Shown: positions 1 through 5,472, counted from the stretch's first letter. The stretch: DNA of 5,708 bases from Candidatus Peregrinibacteria bacterium (GCA_023245695.1 JAHFJT010000068.1:1-5708); one strand, 5' to 3'. The notes: generated by a model not told the origin, from the letters alone. Program-made: numbers and translations.

Positions 1-22
1 TAGATATTTTCACGTCTGCCAT
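1..22 (-). CDS. Possible start of a further minus-strand gene (partial)
   Basis: An ATG at 22-20 opens a frame reading MADVKIS before the window ends. It lies 22 nt beyond the stop codon of the SLH-like gene on the same strand. A GAGG at 37-34 lies 11 nt upstream, which is longer than an ideal ribosome-binding spacing. Seven codons are too few to recognise anything, and the call rests only on position and an open frame. Confidence 0.2.
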
Positions 23-44
23 TCGTTCTATTGCCTCACTCTCC

Positions 45-740
45 CTACTTTGCCCATTTTGCCTTTGGAACGTTCTTGGTGGAATTTTGGATCCAATAAA
101 TAGCTCTTCCAATCGTGAGATTGGTGCTTGGGAAGAAGTTATTCATTGGACTTGGGACGACATCGCCGGCCTTGTAGTAGGCGAGCCAGACGATATATGG
201 ATAGTTCTTTGCTGGAGTGTCTTTGTACATTGGGGTATTGAATACAACGCCACCGTATGGATCAAATGTCTGGTGAAAATATGAGGCTGCTTGAGCTCGA
301 TTCAAGTACGCATATGGGTTGAAATTTCCATTACTATCGAGAGTCATAATGTTTTTCTGGAGAACCGCACAGATGGCGCTAGCACTATACTTTGTCACAG
401 ATGGGGCGAGTGTAAGACTAACATCCTTTCCGCATTTTCCTGGATCTTGTGGCACAAGACCTGCTGCATTCGTCAAAAGATATGCAAGCTGCGATCGAGT
501 AATTGAATCATTCTTTGGAGCTATCTCCGGAGTAAATGCCTGAGGTTTTGGTTGTGCCTCAAAAGTATTTGGCACTTCTGCGCTTGCAGCCTTTGAACTA
601 CCTGATCCACTTGCCGATCCGCTACTTCCCGATCTATCGCCTCCGCTCCAGCTACCAAGAACGTTGCGGCCTGACACAAAATATGCGCCGCCGACAACCA
701 GTAGGAAAATGACAATGCTCAGCCATATTTTTTTATTCAT
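45..740 (-). CDS. Membrane-anchored protein with S-layer-homology-like repeats
   Basis: This is a 231-residue exported protein. It has two lysines at 3-4, one hydrophobic segment at about 5-23 (uncleaved anchor or signal peptide), and a Gly/Ser-rich linker at about 29-52. The rest resembles S-layer homology (SLH) repeats. The end of one unit is seen at 80-95 (ITRSQLAYLLTNAAGL). A second spans about 105-158 and ends in a GNFNPYAYLNRAQAASYF-like stretch. A third at about 171-217 has a YKDTP start, a PYIVWLAYYKAG helix and an NNFFPSTNLT turn. SLH units usually begin with an F-x-D-V motif and bind cell-surface polymers. Here the match is degenerate, so surface attachment is inferred. The only two cysteines, C103 and C124, lie in the second unit and could form a disulfide outside the membrane. 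No Shine-Dalgarno precedes the ATG. A TACAAT at 767-762 could be its -10. The 121-nt gap from nadK suggests separate transcription. Confidence 0.7.
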   Translation of the reverse strand: MNKKIWLSIVIFLLVVGGAYFVSGRNVLGSWSGGDRSGSSGSASGSGSSKAASAEVPNTFEAQPKPQAFTPEIAPKNDSITRSQLAYLLTNAAGLVPQDPGKCGKDVSLTLAPSVTKYSASAICAVLQKNIMTLDSNGNFNPYAYLNRAQAASYFHQTFDPYGGVVFNTPMYKDTPAKNYPYIVWLAYYKAGDVVPSPMNNFFPSTNLTIGRAIYWIQNSTKNVPKAKWAK

Positions 741-761
741 TTTCGCAATGAGTAAGAGATT

Positions 762-767
762 ATTGTA
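762..767 (-). promoter_or_regulatory. Candidate -10 element for the SLH-like gene
   Basis: TACAAT on the minus strand (5 of 6 bases of TATAAT) would start transcription near 755, about 15 nt before the ATG at 740. No recognisable -35 lies 16-18 nt upstream and no TG extension is present, so this is a weak call. Confidence 0.3.
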
Positions 768-780
768 TTGTTATCTTACA

Positions 781-823
781 GAAAAAAAGGGGGATCGCGC
801 AATTATTTGGTATATTTGGCGAT
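781..823 (-). terminator. Weak terminator-like element after nadK
   Basis: On the minus strand ATCGC (823-819) can pair with GCGAT (798-794) across a 20-nt loop. This is followed by CCCCC and then a run of seven T at 788-782. The stem is only 5 bp and the C run separates it from the T tract, so it would be a poor intrinsic terminator. It is the only such structure between nadK and the next gene. Confidence 0.25.
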
Positions 824-861
824 TTATTTTGTAATGCGAATTTTGTGCACAGTGTCACGTA

Positions 862-1788
862 CTACTCCTCATACCCCCAGTGCAACTTCTGGTTCAAAAT
901 CTCGTAGTAGTTGCGGTCGACGGCGCGGATGAGGTCGAGGTGTTGAGGGGCTTTTTTGATAATGACTTCATCGTCGTAGATAAGGCCGATGGTGTTTTGG
1001 CCATCGAGGGTGAGACCGATTTTGATCTCTTCTTCGCGGCGTTCGGTTTCGATACGAATCGTGACGATGCGCTCGTCGGGAATAATAATTGGGCGCATAG
1101 AGAGGAGGGCAGGGCAGATGGGCGTGATCACGAAGCCACCAACTCGTGCATGGACGATCGGGCCACCTGCGGAAAGAGAGTGACCTGTTGAGCCCGTTGG
1201 TGTTGCAACCACAAGACCGTCAGCCTTGAAGGATGCGGCGTCGAGTTCGTCGATACGCACACCTAATTTAATAAGTCGCGCGAATGAACCTTGATTGATA
1301 ACGGCGTCGTTGAGCGCGAGAGACTCAAAGATAGTTTTATTTTTTCGTCGAAGCGTCACATGGAGCAGTGAGCGTGGATCCATGACATATTTTCCTTTGA
1401 GAAATGCGGTCATTTTTTTCTCAAAATCTTTTAGGGTTGCCTCGGTGAGAAATCCGAGATTTCCGACGTTGATTGCAAATACAGTCGTCTCTGGTTTCGT
1501 GAGAGAGCGAGCCGTTTTCAAGAGCGTACCATCACCACCAAGCGTCACGATCATGTCGACGGTTGCGCAGATATCGATCTTAGACGAGCCTCGTCGCATC
1601 TTCCAGTTCTTCTTTTTTCCGTACTTCTGATTGAGCGCATCGGCTGCGTGCTTATCAAGAACGACATGCTTATCGAGCTTTTCCAAAAACTTCAAAACCT
1701 GCTCGAGCTTTTCTACCTCCTCAGGAATACTTTTTTTACAAATAATACCGATTTTGGCGAAATGGACGGCGTGGATAGGATTTTTCAT
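862..1788 (-). CDS. nadK: NAD kinase
   Basis: This cytoplasmic enzyme phosphorylates NAD to NADP using ATP or polyphosphate and is essential in most bacteria. The 308 residues fit the family length (about 270-310). Diagnostic motifs are in order: GGDGT at 84-88 with the catalytic-type Asp86, NVGNLGFLT at 107-115, ND at 160-161 where many homologues have NE, KADGLVVATPTGST at 188-201 running into HSLSAGGP at 203-210, ITPICPALLSMRP at 221-233, and DG at 262-263. Residues 40-75 contain a Lys/Arg-rich insertion (KYGKKKNWKMRR) ahead of the core. The ATG at 1788 is the first in frame and gives a normal N-terminus (AKIGIICKK is the usual first strand). It starts 18 nt after the glycosyltransferase stop with no Shine-Dalgarno, so it is probably cotranscribed. 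The stop is TAG. Confidence 0.95.
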   Translation of the reverse strand: MKNPIHAVHFAKIGIICKKSIPEEVEKLEQVLKFLEKLDKHVVLDKHAADALNQKYGKKKNWKMRRGSSKIDICATVDMIVTLGGDGTLLKTARSLTKPETTVFAINVGNLGFLTEATLKDFEKKMTAFLKGKYVMDPRSLLHVTLRRKNKTIFESLALNDAVINQGSFARLIKLGVRIDELDAASFKADGLVVATPTGSTGHSLSAGGPIVHARVGGFVITPICPALLSMRPIIIPDERIVTIRIETERREEEIKIGLTLDGQNTIGLIYDDEVIIKKAPQHLDLIRAVDRNYYEILNQKLHWGYEE

Positions 1789-1806
1789 GACTGTATTCTG
1801 CCGCTT

Positions 1807-2919
1807 TTAGAGGTCTTTTACAAGCTTTTCAAAGAGTCCGCGGAGCTCTTGGGCTGAGTTTTTCCAGGAGAATTTCGCACTTTGAATACGTCCTTTTTGA
1901 GACAACTCTGCTCGCAGTTCCTTCGATGCAATAAGGCGTTCTATGGCTTGTGAAAGCTCTGGAATAGATGCTGGCGAGACGAGAATGGCGGCGTCTCCGA
2001 CGACCTCGGGCATGGATGAGACGTTGCTCGTAATAACTGGGCAGCCTGATTTCATGGCTTCCAGTAAGGGAATTCCAAACCCCTCATAGAGCGACGGGAA
2101 AACTAGGCAGGTCGCGGTGTTGTAGTACCCGGGAAGATCACGATCTTCGACGTAGCCGGCGAATTTTACGCTATCCTCTAACTCGCACCCTTTTACGGTC
2201 TCGAAAATCTTCTCAAAGTACCAACCTTTCCCACCCACGATCACGAGCGAGTACTCGGGATGCTGCTTCACGACTTCGGCAAAAGCCTTGATGAGCGTGA
2301 CAAAATTCTTTCGGGGCTCGAGTGTTCCCACGGCGAGAATATATTTTTCGGGAAGGTTTTTTTCACGGCGAAATACCTCTGTTTGCTCAGCAGAAAGAGG
2401 CTGAAATTGCTCACCGGCGCCACATGGAATTACCTCAATTTTCTCGGATGGAATTTTAAAAAAATGCTGGAGATCGCGCTTTGTATTGCTCGAGACGGTC
2501 ACGAAGGTACTGATTTTTTTTACGGCGAGAGGCAGTGTCATGCGCTCGATAATGGTGGCCTTGAGATGATGGCGCGTCGCGAAAAGCCAGGCCACCAGAT
2601 CGTGTACCGTTGCGACAACCGGCAGCCACTTGGGTGCAAACGATGGAATAATGTAGCTCGTCGGTGCAAAATAGACATCGGGCCTTTCTTCTTTAAGATC
2701 CTTGAGCACCTTGAAGTGCCAGCGAAGTGGACTCGGTGGGAAGAATTTTTGAACCGCGTTTTTGTAGTGCTCCCACTCAGGATACGGCTGATCCGTATAG
2801 AGGATAAACATATCTCCTGGAAAATTCTTCAGAAGTTGTTCCACCATTTCGTGCGTATACCAGCCCTTTCCGGCCTTTTTACTTCTCACTGCTTCGCGGA
2901 TGTCGATGGCGATGATCAT
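1807..2919 (-). CDS. GT4-type glycosyltransferase (glycosyltransferase family 1 domain)
   Basis: This is a 370-residue GT-B fold glycosyltransferase, likely acting at the cytoplasmic face of the membrane in making cell-surface polysaccharide or glycolipid. The donor and acceptor cannot be read from sequence. The N-terminal domain starts MIIAIDIREA and carries a KAGKGWYTHE stretch typical of the acceptor-side loop. It also has VHDL at 105-108 and TVSSNTKRDL at 141-150. The C-terminal donor domain has AVGTLEPRKN at 196-205, LVIVGGKGW at 225-233, and the E-x7-E motif in EGFGIPLLE at 279-287 (Glu279, Glu287), followed by SNVSSMPEVVGDAA. The start at ATG 2919 is preferred. An upstream in-frame GTG at 2937 would add MVQCTS, but those bases are also the extended -10 promoter. 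The mRNA would then be leaderless or nearly so. The stop lies 18 nt before nadK. Confidence 0.93.
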   Translation of the reverse strand: MIIAIDIREAVRSKKAGKGWYTHEMVEQLLKNFPGDMFILYTDQPYPEWEHYKNAVQKFFPPSPLRWHFKVLKDLKEERPDVYFAPTSYIIPSFAPKWLPVVATVHDLVAWLFATRHHLKATIIERMTLPLAVKKISTFVTVSSNTKRDLQHFFKIPSEKIEVIPCGAGEQFQPLSAEQTEVFRREKNLPEKYILAVGTLEPRKNFVTLIKAFAEVVKQHPEYSLVIVGGKGWYFEKIFETVKGCELEDSVKFAGYVEDRDLPGYYNTATCLVFPSLYEGFGIPLLEAMKSGCPVITSNVSSMPEVVGDAAILVSPASIPELSQAIERLIASKELRAELSQKGRIQSAKFSWKNSAQELRGLFEKLVKDL

Positions 2920-2927
2920 ACTTGTGC

Positions 2928-2936
2928 ATTGTACCA
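2928..2936 (-). promoter_or_regulatory. Extended -10 promoter of the glycosyltransferase-nadK operon
   Basis: The minus strand reads TGGTACAAT from 2936 to 2928. That is a TGn extension plus TACAAT, matching 5 of 6 bases of the -10 consensus. The -35 position (about 2956-2951, GCTGTA) does not match, as is common for extended -10 promoters. Eight bases separate the hexamer from the ATG at 2919, so transcription would begin within a few bases of the start codon and leave no room for a ribosome-binding site. Confidence 0.55.
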
Positions 2937-2983
2937 CAGTTTGCTATCGTTACAGCAGTTTTATACGCATGTGATACCTCTTT

Positions 2984-3562
2984 ATGGCAGCAAAATCTCT
3001 TACCGACCGCATCAAAGAATTTTCTACCCAGCAGAAACTTGTTTTCTGGGGATCGGTTGCCGTGATGGTGAGCGTGTTTTTTCCATGGTACTCGGATCTC
3101 GATGCATTCAAAACGGGTGATACTTTTTTGGGCATCACGGGACCACTCTACTTAGCGGGTGTTTTACTTTTGGGCATTAGTACGATCTCTGCCCTGACGA
3201 TGATCAGCCGAAATATGCACGAGAAGATTGAGCGGATTTTTTCAGCTATTGGAAATTTCTATATGATGGCTGCTGGATTTTCTGCATTTCTTCTGCTCCT
3301 TGCGAACTCGGTGTACTTTCATCCAAAATTTGGGGTGAATATCGCGATCAAGGAGTCGCGCATGGGCATGCTTATCGCACTTGCGGGTGTGATTGGACTC
3401 GGGATTGGTGGCTACATGATGCGAAAATCTCATCGTGCGTACTCTCACCTCGATATCGAATCGAACTATGAGCCTCTTATTAAAATGCCAGAGCGACGCG
3501 AGCACTCGAGTTTGCGTGATGATGTCACGAATGAAGATGTAGAACAGAATACTCTTATATAA
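2984..3562 (+). CDS. Hypothetical four-helix membrane protein
   Basis: This 192-residue protein is not assigned to a named family. Four hydrophobic segments lie at about 19-36 (ending in FFPW), 50-73, 88-111 and 127-146. The first 18 residues are polar and mixed-charge. A cytoplasmic, charged tail of about 45 residues (149-192) is rich in Arg, Glu and Asp. Lys and Arg around helix ends (R76, K81, R84, R147-K148) favour both termini inside. No catalytic motif or signal cleavage site was recognised. Its ATG lies 64 nt from the divergent glycosyltransferase start, with no Shine-Dalgarno (cctcttt precedes it). Only weak promoter matches exist in the gap, for example TTGCTA at 2941 with TATACG at 2962. 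The zinc-ribbon gene follows 15 nt after the stop, so the two are probably one transcript and may act together. Confidence 0.75.
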   Translation: MAAKSLTDRIKEFSTQQKLVFWGSVAVMVSVFFPWYSDLDAFKTGDTFLGITGPLYLAGVLLLGISTISALTMISRNMHEKIERIFSAIGNFYMMAAGFSAFLLLLANSVYFHPKFGVNIAIKESRMGMLIALAGVIGLGIGGYMMRKSHRAYSHLDIESNYEPLIKMPERREHSSLRDDVTNEDVEQNTLI

Positions 3563-3577
3563 TATGTAGCGAATTTT

Positions 3578-3910
3578 ATGTTTCGACGAGAACAACCTCA
3601 GGTCACCGGTGTCGTTTTTTACTGCAAAGACTGCGAACGCATTGTCGATGCTCACCAGGTCGGCCGAAAATATGTGTACAGTTGCAATATTTGTCGCACG
3701 AAAAATGTGGCATTTGGAACGGAAAAAAGTATTCGTTCATTCTTTCATTTTGACGAAGTTCTCCCAGATCCGAAGGCTCCGGTCGCGAAAATAAGTGCCA
3801 CACCAGCACCCGTCGCGGGTGTGAAGTATTCGACGTTGCCCGCTGCTAAGCCTGCAGGGAGTCCTGCTCCATCGGCTCCTGAAGCCACAGAATCGCCGTC
3901 ACATTCCTAA
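3578..3910 (+). CDS. Small zinc-ribbon protein with Pro/Ala-rich tail
   Basis: This 110-residue protein has two CxxC knuckles, C16-x2-C19 and C36-x2-C39, separated by 16 residues. That is the usual spacing of a zinc ribbon that binds one zinc ion. Aromatic and basic residues around them (FYCKDC, RKYVYSC) and the NVAFGTEKSIRSFFHFD stretch at 43-59 complete a compact domain of about 50 residues. From about 62 onward it is low-complexity Pro/Ala/Ser and probably disordered. Zinc ribbons bind nucleic acid or proteins, and the partner here cannot be told. There is no membrane segment. It follows the four-helix protein by 15 nt without a Shine-Dalgarno sequence, implying cotranscription. The stop TAA lies inside a possible terminator stem. 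I do not recognise a named family. Confidence 0.75.
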   Translation: MFRREQPQVTGVVFYCKDCERIVDAHQVGRKYVYSCNICRTKNVAFGTEKSIRSFFHFDEVLPDPKAPVAKISATPAPVAGVKYSTLPAAKPAGSPAPSAPEATESPSHS

Positions 3911-3940
3911 CACGGCGTTCAGGAATTTGTATGGTTTTAT
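3903..3940 (+). terminator. Possible terminator overlapping the zinc-ribbon stop codon
   Basis: ATTCCTAAC (3903-3911) pairs with GTT (3917-3919) and AGGAAT (3921-3926), a 9-bp stem with one bulged C and a 5-nt loop. It is followed by a T-rich but interrupted stretch (ttgtatggttttatt). The stem starts within the coding sequence and includes the stop codon. The interrupted T tract makes efficiency doubtful. Confidence 0.4.
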
Positions 3941-3993
3941 TCAAGAAACGGTAAACTGCAAGATATACAATGTGTGTGTCAATTCGTTGTATG

Positions 3994-4022
3994 TTGACGG
4001 TGAGTGAATACTCACCTATGAT
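3994..4022 (+). promoter_or_regulatory. recA promoter
   Basis: TTGACG (3994-3999, 5 of 6 of the -35 consensus) is separated by exactly 17 nt from TATGAT (4017-4022, 5 of 6 of the -10 consensus). This is the best sigma-70-type promoter in the window. Transcription should start near 4029, giving a leader of about 32 nt that is pyrimidine-rich, has no stable hairpin and has no Shine-Dalgarno before the ATG at 4062. Confidence 0.8.
3999..4016 (+). promoter_or_regulatory. Inverted-repeat operator candidate in the recA promoter
   Basis: GGTGAGTGAATACTCACC is an inverted repeat with perfect 7-bp arms (GGTGAGT and ACTCACC) around GAAT. It begins on the last base of the -35 hexamer and ends on the base before the -10, so a bound protein would block RNA polymerase. 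recA is the classic target of the LexA repressor, so a LexA-like SOS repressor is the natural guess. The sequence does not match the LexA boxes I know of (CTGT-N8-ACAG in Gammaproteobacteria, CGAAC-N4-GTTCG in Firmicutes and Actinobacteria, GTTC-N7-GTTC in Alphaproteobacteria). The binding protein is therefore unknown. Confidence 0.6.
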
Positions 4023-4061
4023 GTACGCAATTGATACTTACTTCTCTAACCCCATATTTCT

Positions 4062-5213
4062 ATGGCGGACAAAACCTCCACAAAAGTGACGCACAAAGAG
4101 CGAGCGGAACTTTCTCCTTCTCATTCAGCTCCTGTAAAAAATGATCAGAAAATGACGGCTGATCCAGAAAAACGACGAGTTCTCGAGCTCGCCATCTCCC
4201 AGATCGAAAAGAACTTTGGAAAAGGTTCTATCATGCGAATGGGCGAGTCTCAGAAAATTGAGGTTGAGACCATTCCTACCGGCTCTCTTTCTCTCGATAT
4301 CGCGCTCGGTGGTGGTATTCCTCGAGGACGCATCGTAGAGATCTTTGGTCCAGAAAGTGCTGGTAAGACGACTCTTGCGCTTCATATTCTCTCCGAGATG
4401 CAAAAGCGAGGTGGTCAGGCTGCCTTCATCGATGCTGAGCACGCTCTCGATCCACAGTACGCACGACGTATCGGTGTGGATGTCGACAATCTCCTTATCT
4501 CTCAGCCAGATAGTGGTGAACAGGCGCTCGAGATCGTCCAGACGCTTGTCGCATCCAGCGCGGTCGATATTATTATCGTTGACTCGGTTGCTGCCCTTAC
4601 GCCTCGAGCTGAAATCGAGGGCGATATGGGTGATGCCCAGATGGGTGCTCAGGCACGCTTGATGAGTCAGGCGATGCGAAAGCTCACGGCTCTCGTTGGC
4701 AAAAGCAAGACGACGATCGTCTTCCTCAATCAGCTTCGTATGAAGATTGGTGTCATGTTTGGTAACCCAGAGACGACGCCAGGTGGTAACGCTCTGAAGT
4801 TCTACGCTTCAGTTCGACTCGAGATCCGCGCTGCGGGCAAGCTCGAAGAGGGAACCGGCGACGATAAGAAGTTCATCGGTATCCGATCTCGTGTGAAGAT
4901 TGTGAAAAATAAGGTCGCTCCACCGTTCAAGGTAGCTGAGTTCGACATTCTCTACGCAAATGGTATCTCATATACCGGCGATGTTCTCGATCTGGCTACC
5001 CGATATGAGCTCATTCACAAATCTGGCGCTTTCTACTCCTATAAGAATGAGAAGTTGGGTCAGGGTCGGGAGAATGCCAAGGCGTTCCTTGGACAGAATA
5101 AGCAAATCATGCGAAATATCGAACAGGAGCTTCAGGAGGTGGTCAAAAAGATGCAGATTGAAGATCGGGCCATGCCAACCGAAGAGGCCATGCCCCTCGC
5201 TGAGCAGGAATAA
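4062..5213 (+). CDS. recA: Recombinase RecA
   Basis: RecA is the DNA-dependent ATPase that forms filaments on single-stranded DNA, drives strand exchange and triggers SOS repressor cleavage. The 383 residues align with E. coli RecA at a constant offset of +30 through the core. Walker A GPESAGKT is at 96-103, the catalytic Glu is E126 in FIDAEHALDP, Walker B VDIIIVDS is at 168-175 (Asp174), and loop 2 is FLNQLRMKIGVMFGNPETTPGG at 221-242 with the allosteric Gln224. The C-terminal tail is acidic, as usual (EDRAMPTEEAMPLAEQE). The first 30 residues are an unusual Ser/Lys/His-rich extension. The canonical N-terminus corresponds to Met31 (ATG at 4152). I keep the 4062 start because the promoter lies just upstream and the frame is open throughout. 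No Shine-Dalgarno is present at either ATG. Arg codons are 13 CGA out of 21. Confidence 0.98.
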   Translation: MADKTSTKVTHKERAELSPSHSAPVKNDQKMTADPEKRRVLELAISQIEKNFGKGSIMRMGESQKIEVETIPTGSLSLDIALGGGIPRGRIVEIFGPESAGKTTLALHILSEMQKRGGQAAFIDAEHALDPQYARRIGVDVDNLLISQPDSGEQALEIVQTLVASSAVDIIIVDSVAALTPRAEIEGDMGDAQMGAQARLMSQAMRKLTALVGKSKTTIVFLNQLRMKIGVMFGNPETTPGGNALKFYASVRLEIRAAGKLEEGTGDDKKFIGIRSRVKIVKNKVAPPFKVAEFDILYANGISYTGDVLDLATRYELIHKSGAFYSYKNEKLGQGRENAKAFLGQNKQIMRNIEQELQEVVKKMQIEDRAMPTEEAMPLAEQE

Positions 5214-5226
5214 ATGTATAGCCGAG

Positions 5227-5262
5227 AGAGGTTTCCATATCTTATGTGGTGTGGAGACCTCT
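5227..5262 (+). other. RNA hairpin after recA
   Basis: AGAGGTTTCC (5227-5236) pairs with GGAGACCTCT (5253-5262). This is a 10-bp stem with one G-U pair and a 16-nt loop, 13 nt after the recA stop. No T run follows directly, so it is not a canonical terminator. It could protect the 3' end of the recA message or be a pausing or processing structure. Confidence 0.5.
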
Positions 5263-5264
5263 TA

Positions 5265-5281
5265 AGCTATAATATATAGCT
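5265..5281 (+). repeat. 17-bp perfect palindrome AGCTATA-ATA-TATAGCT
   Basis: Perfect 7-bp arms surround a 3-nt centre, 2 nt after the previous hairpin. It contains a consensus -10 hexamer TATAAT at 5268-5273, but nothing resembling a -35 lies 16-18 nt upstream. As RNA it would be a weak A/U-rich hairpin. As DNA it could be a protein-binding site. Two copies of CCTAATTT (5282-5289 and 5291-5298) and a pyrimidine-rich stretch follow. Confidence 0.45.
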
Positions 5282-5335
5282 CCTAATTTGCCTAATTTTT
5301 CTTTTTAGCTTTAATTTAAATCTTTGCACACCCTT

Positions 5336-5419
5336 ATGATGAGTCAATCTGAAAATCTATTGCTTTCCACCAAGGGTTTTGGTAATAATATAGCCGTAAG
5401 GTCCGGGGATAGTGAGTGA
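5336..5419 (+). CDS. Possible 27-codon ORF ending inside the terminator
   Basis: Two adjacent ATG codons (5336 and 5339) open a frame that closes with TGA at 5417-5419. The predicted peptide runs from MMSQSENLLL to AVRSGDSE and has no recognised similarity, no hydrophobic segment and no run of one amino acid. Its last codons cover the 5' arm and most of the loop of the terminator at 5401-5438, the geometry of a translated leader. No Shine-Dalgarno is present, and TATGAT at 5335-5340 could instead be a -10. A 27-codon frame is easily produced by chance. Confidence 0.2.
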   Translation: MMSQSENLLLSTKGFGNNIAVRSGDSE

Positions 5420-5438
5420 GGGTCCCCGGGCTTTTTTT
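5401..5438 (+). terminator. Intrinsic terminator between recA and the RecX-like gene
   Basis: GTCCGGGGA (5401-5409) pairs with TCCCCGGGC (5423-5431). This is a 9-bp, very GC-rich stem with one U-G pair and a 13-nt loop (5410-5422), directly followed by seven T (5432-5438). This is the strongest terminator in the window. It should end the recA transcript about 190-225 nt beyond its stop codon and separate it from the following gene, apart from read-through. The loop contains GTGAGTGA, an octamer also present in the recA operator candidate. Confidence 0.88.
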
Positions 5439-5465
5439 AATATCCGTCTGACGGCGCGGTATAAG
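5437..5465 (+). promoter_or_regulatory. Candidate promoter of the RecX-like gene
   Basis: TTAATA (5437-5442, 4 of 6 of the -35 consensus) is followed after exactly 17 nt by TATAAG (5460-5465, 5 of 6 of the -10 consensus). Only 7 nt separate the -10 from the ATG at 5473, so the message would be leaderless. The -35 shares its first bases with the end of the terminator T tract. The spacer holds an 11-bp inverted repeat, CCGTC-T-GACGG, at 5444-5454. Confidence 0.5.
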
Positions 5466-5472
5466 CTTTAAT

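Noticed and set aside
880..1191. Plus-strand open frames opposite nadK, including 989-1183 and 1295-1630
   Set aside because: They lie wholly within a well-supported NAD kinase gene on the other strand and resemble no protein family.
2917..2937. GTG at 2937 as the glycosyltransferase start
   Set aside because: It would make the extended -10 (2936-2928) part of the coding sequence. The usual family N-terminus begins at the ATG at 2919.
2260..3120. A long plus-strand open frame (286 codons) opposite the glycosyltransferase gene and running into the membrane-protein gene
   Set aside because: It is antisense to a gene with clear family motifs, overlaps the next real gene in another frame, and its translation shows no domain and has Cys/His/Arg-rich composition typical of a shadow frame.
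3242..3655. Minus-strand frame of 137 codons across the membrane-protein and zinc-ribbon genes
   Set aside because: It spans two plus-strand genes whose reading frames show membrane helices and a CxxC/CxxC zinc ribbon. The antisense translation is low quality.
3965..3992. ATACAA...TTGTAT inverted repeat upstream of the recA promoter
   Set aside because: The arms are only 6 bp with a 16-nt loop in A/T-rich sequence, easily produced by chance and outside the core promoter.
4125..4662. Frames of about 105 codons on each strand within the 5' half of recA
   Set aside because: They are out of frame or antisense to a highly conserved gene and have no independent support.
4960..5265. Plus-strand frame overlapping the 3' end of recA and extending 52 nt beyond it
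   Set aside because: It is in another frame of recA, with Arg/Ser-rich translation produced by the CGA/TCG-rich codons. The recA frame is unmistakable.
5217..5438. tmRNA, 6S RNA or riboswitch in the recA-recX gap
   Set aside because: No tRNA-like acceptor ends, no CCA, no long closing stem joining the two ends and no recognisable aptamer core were seen. Only local hairpins and a terminator can be supported.
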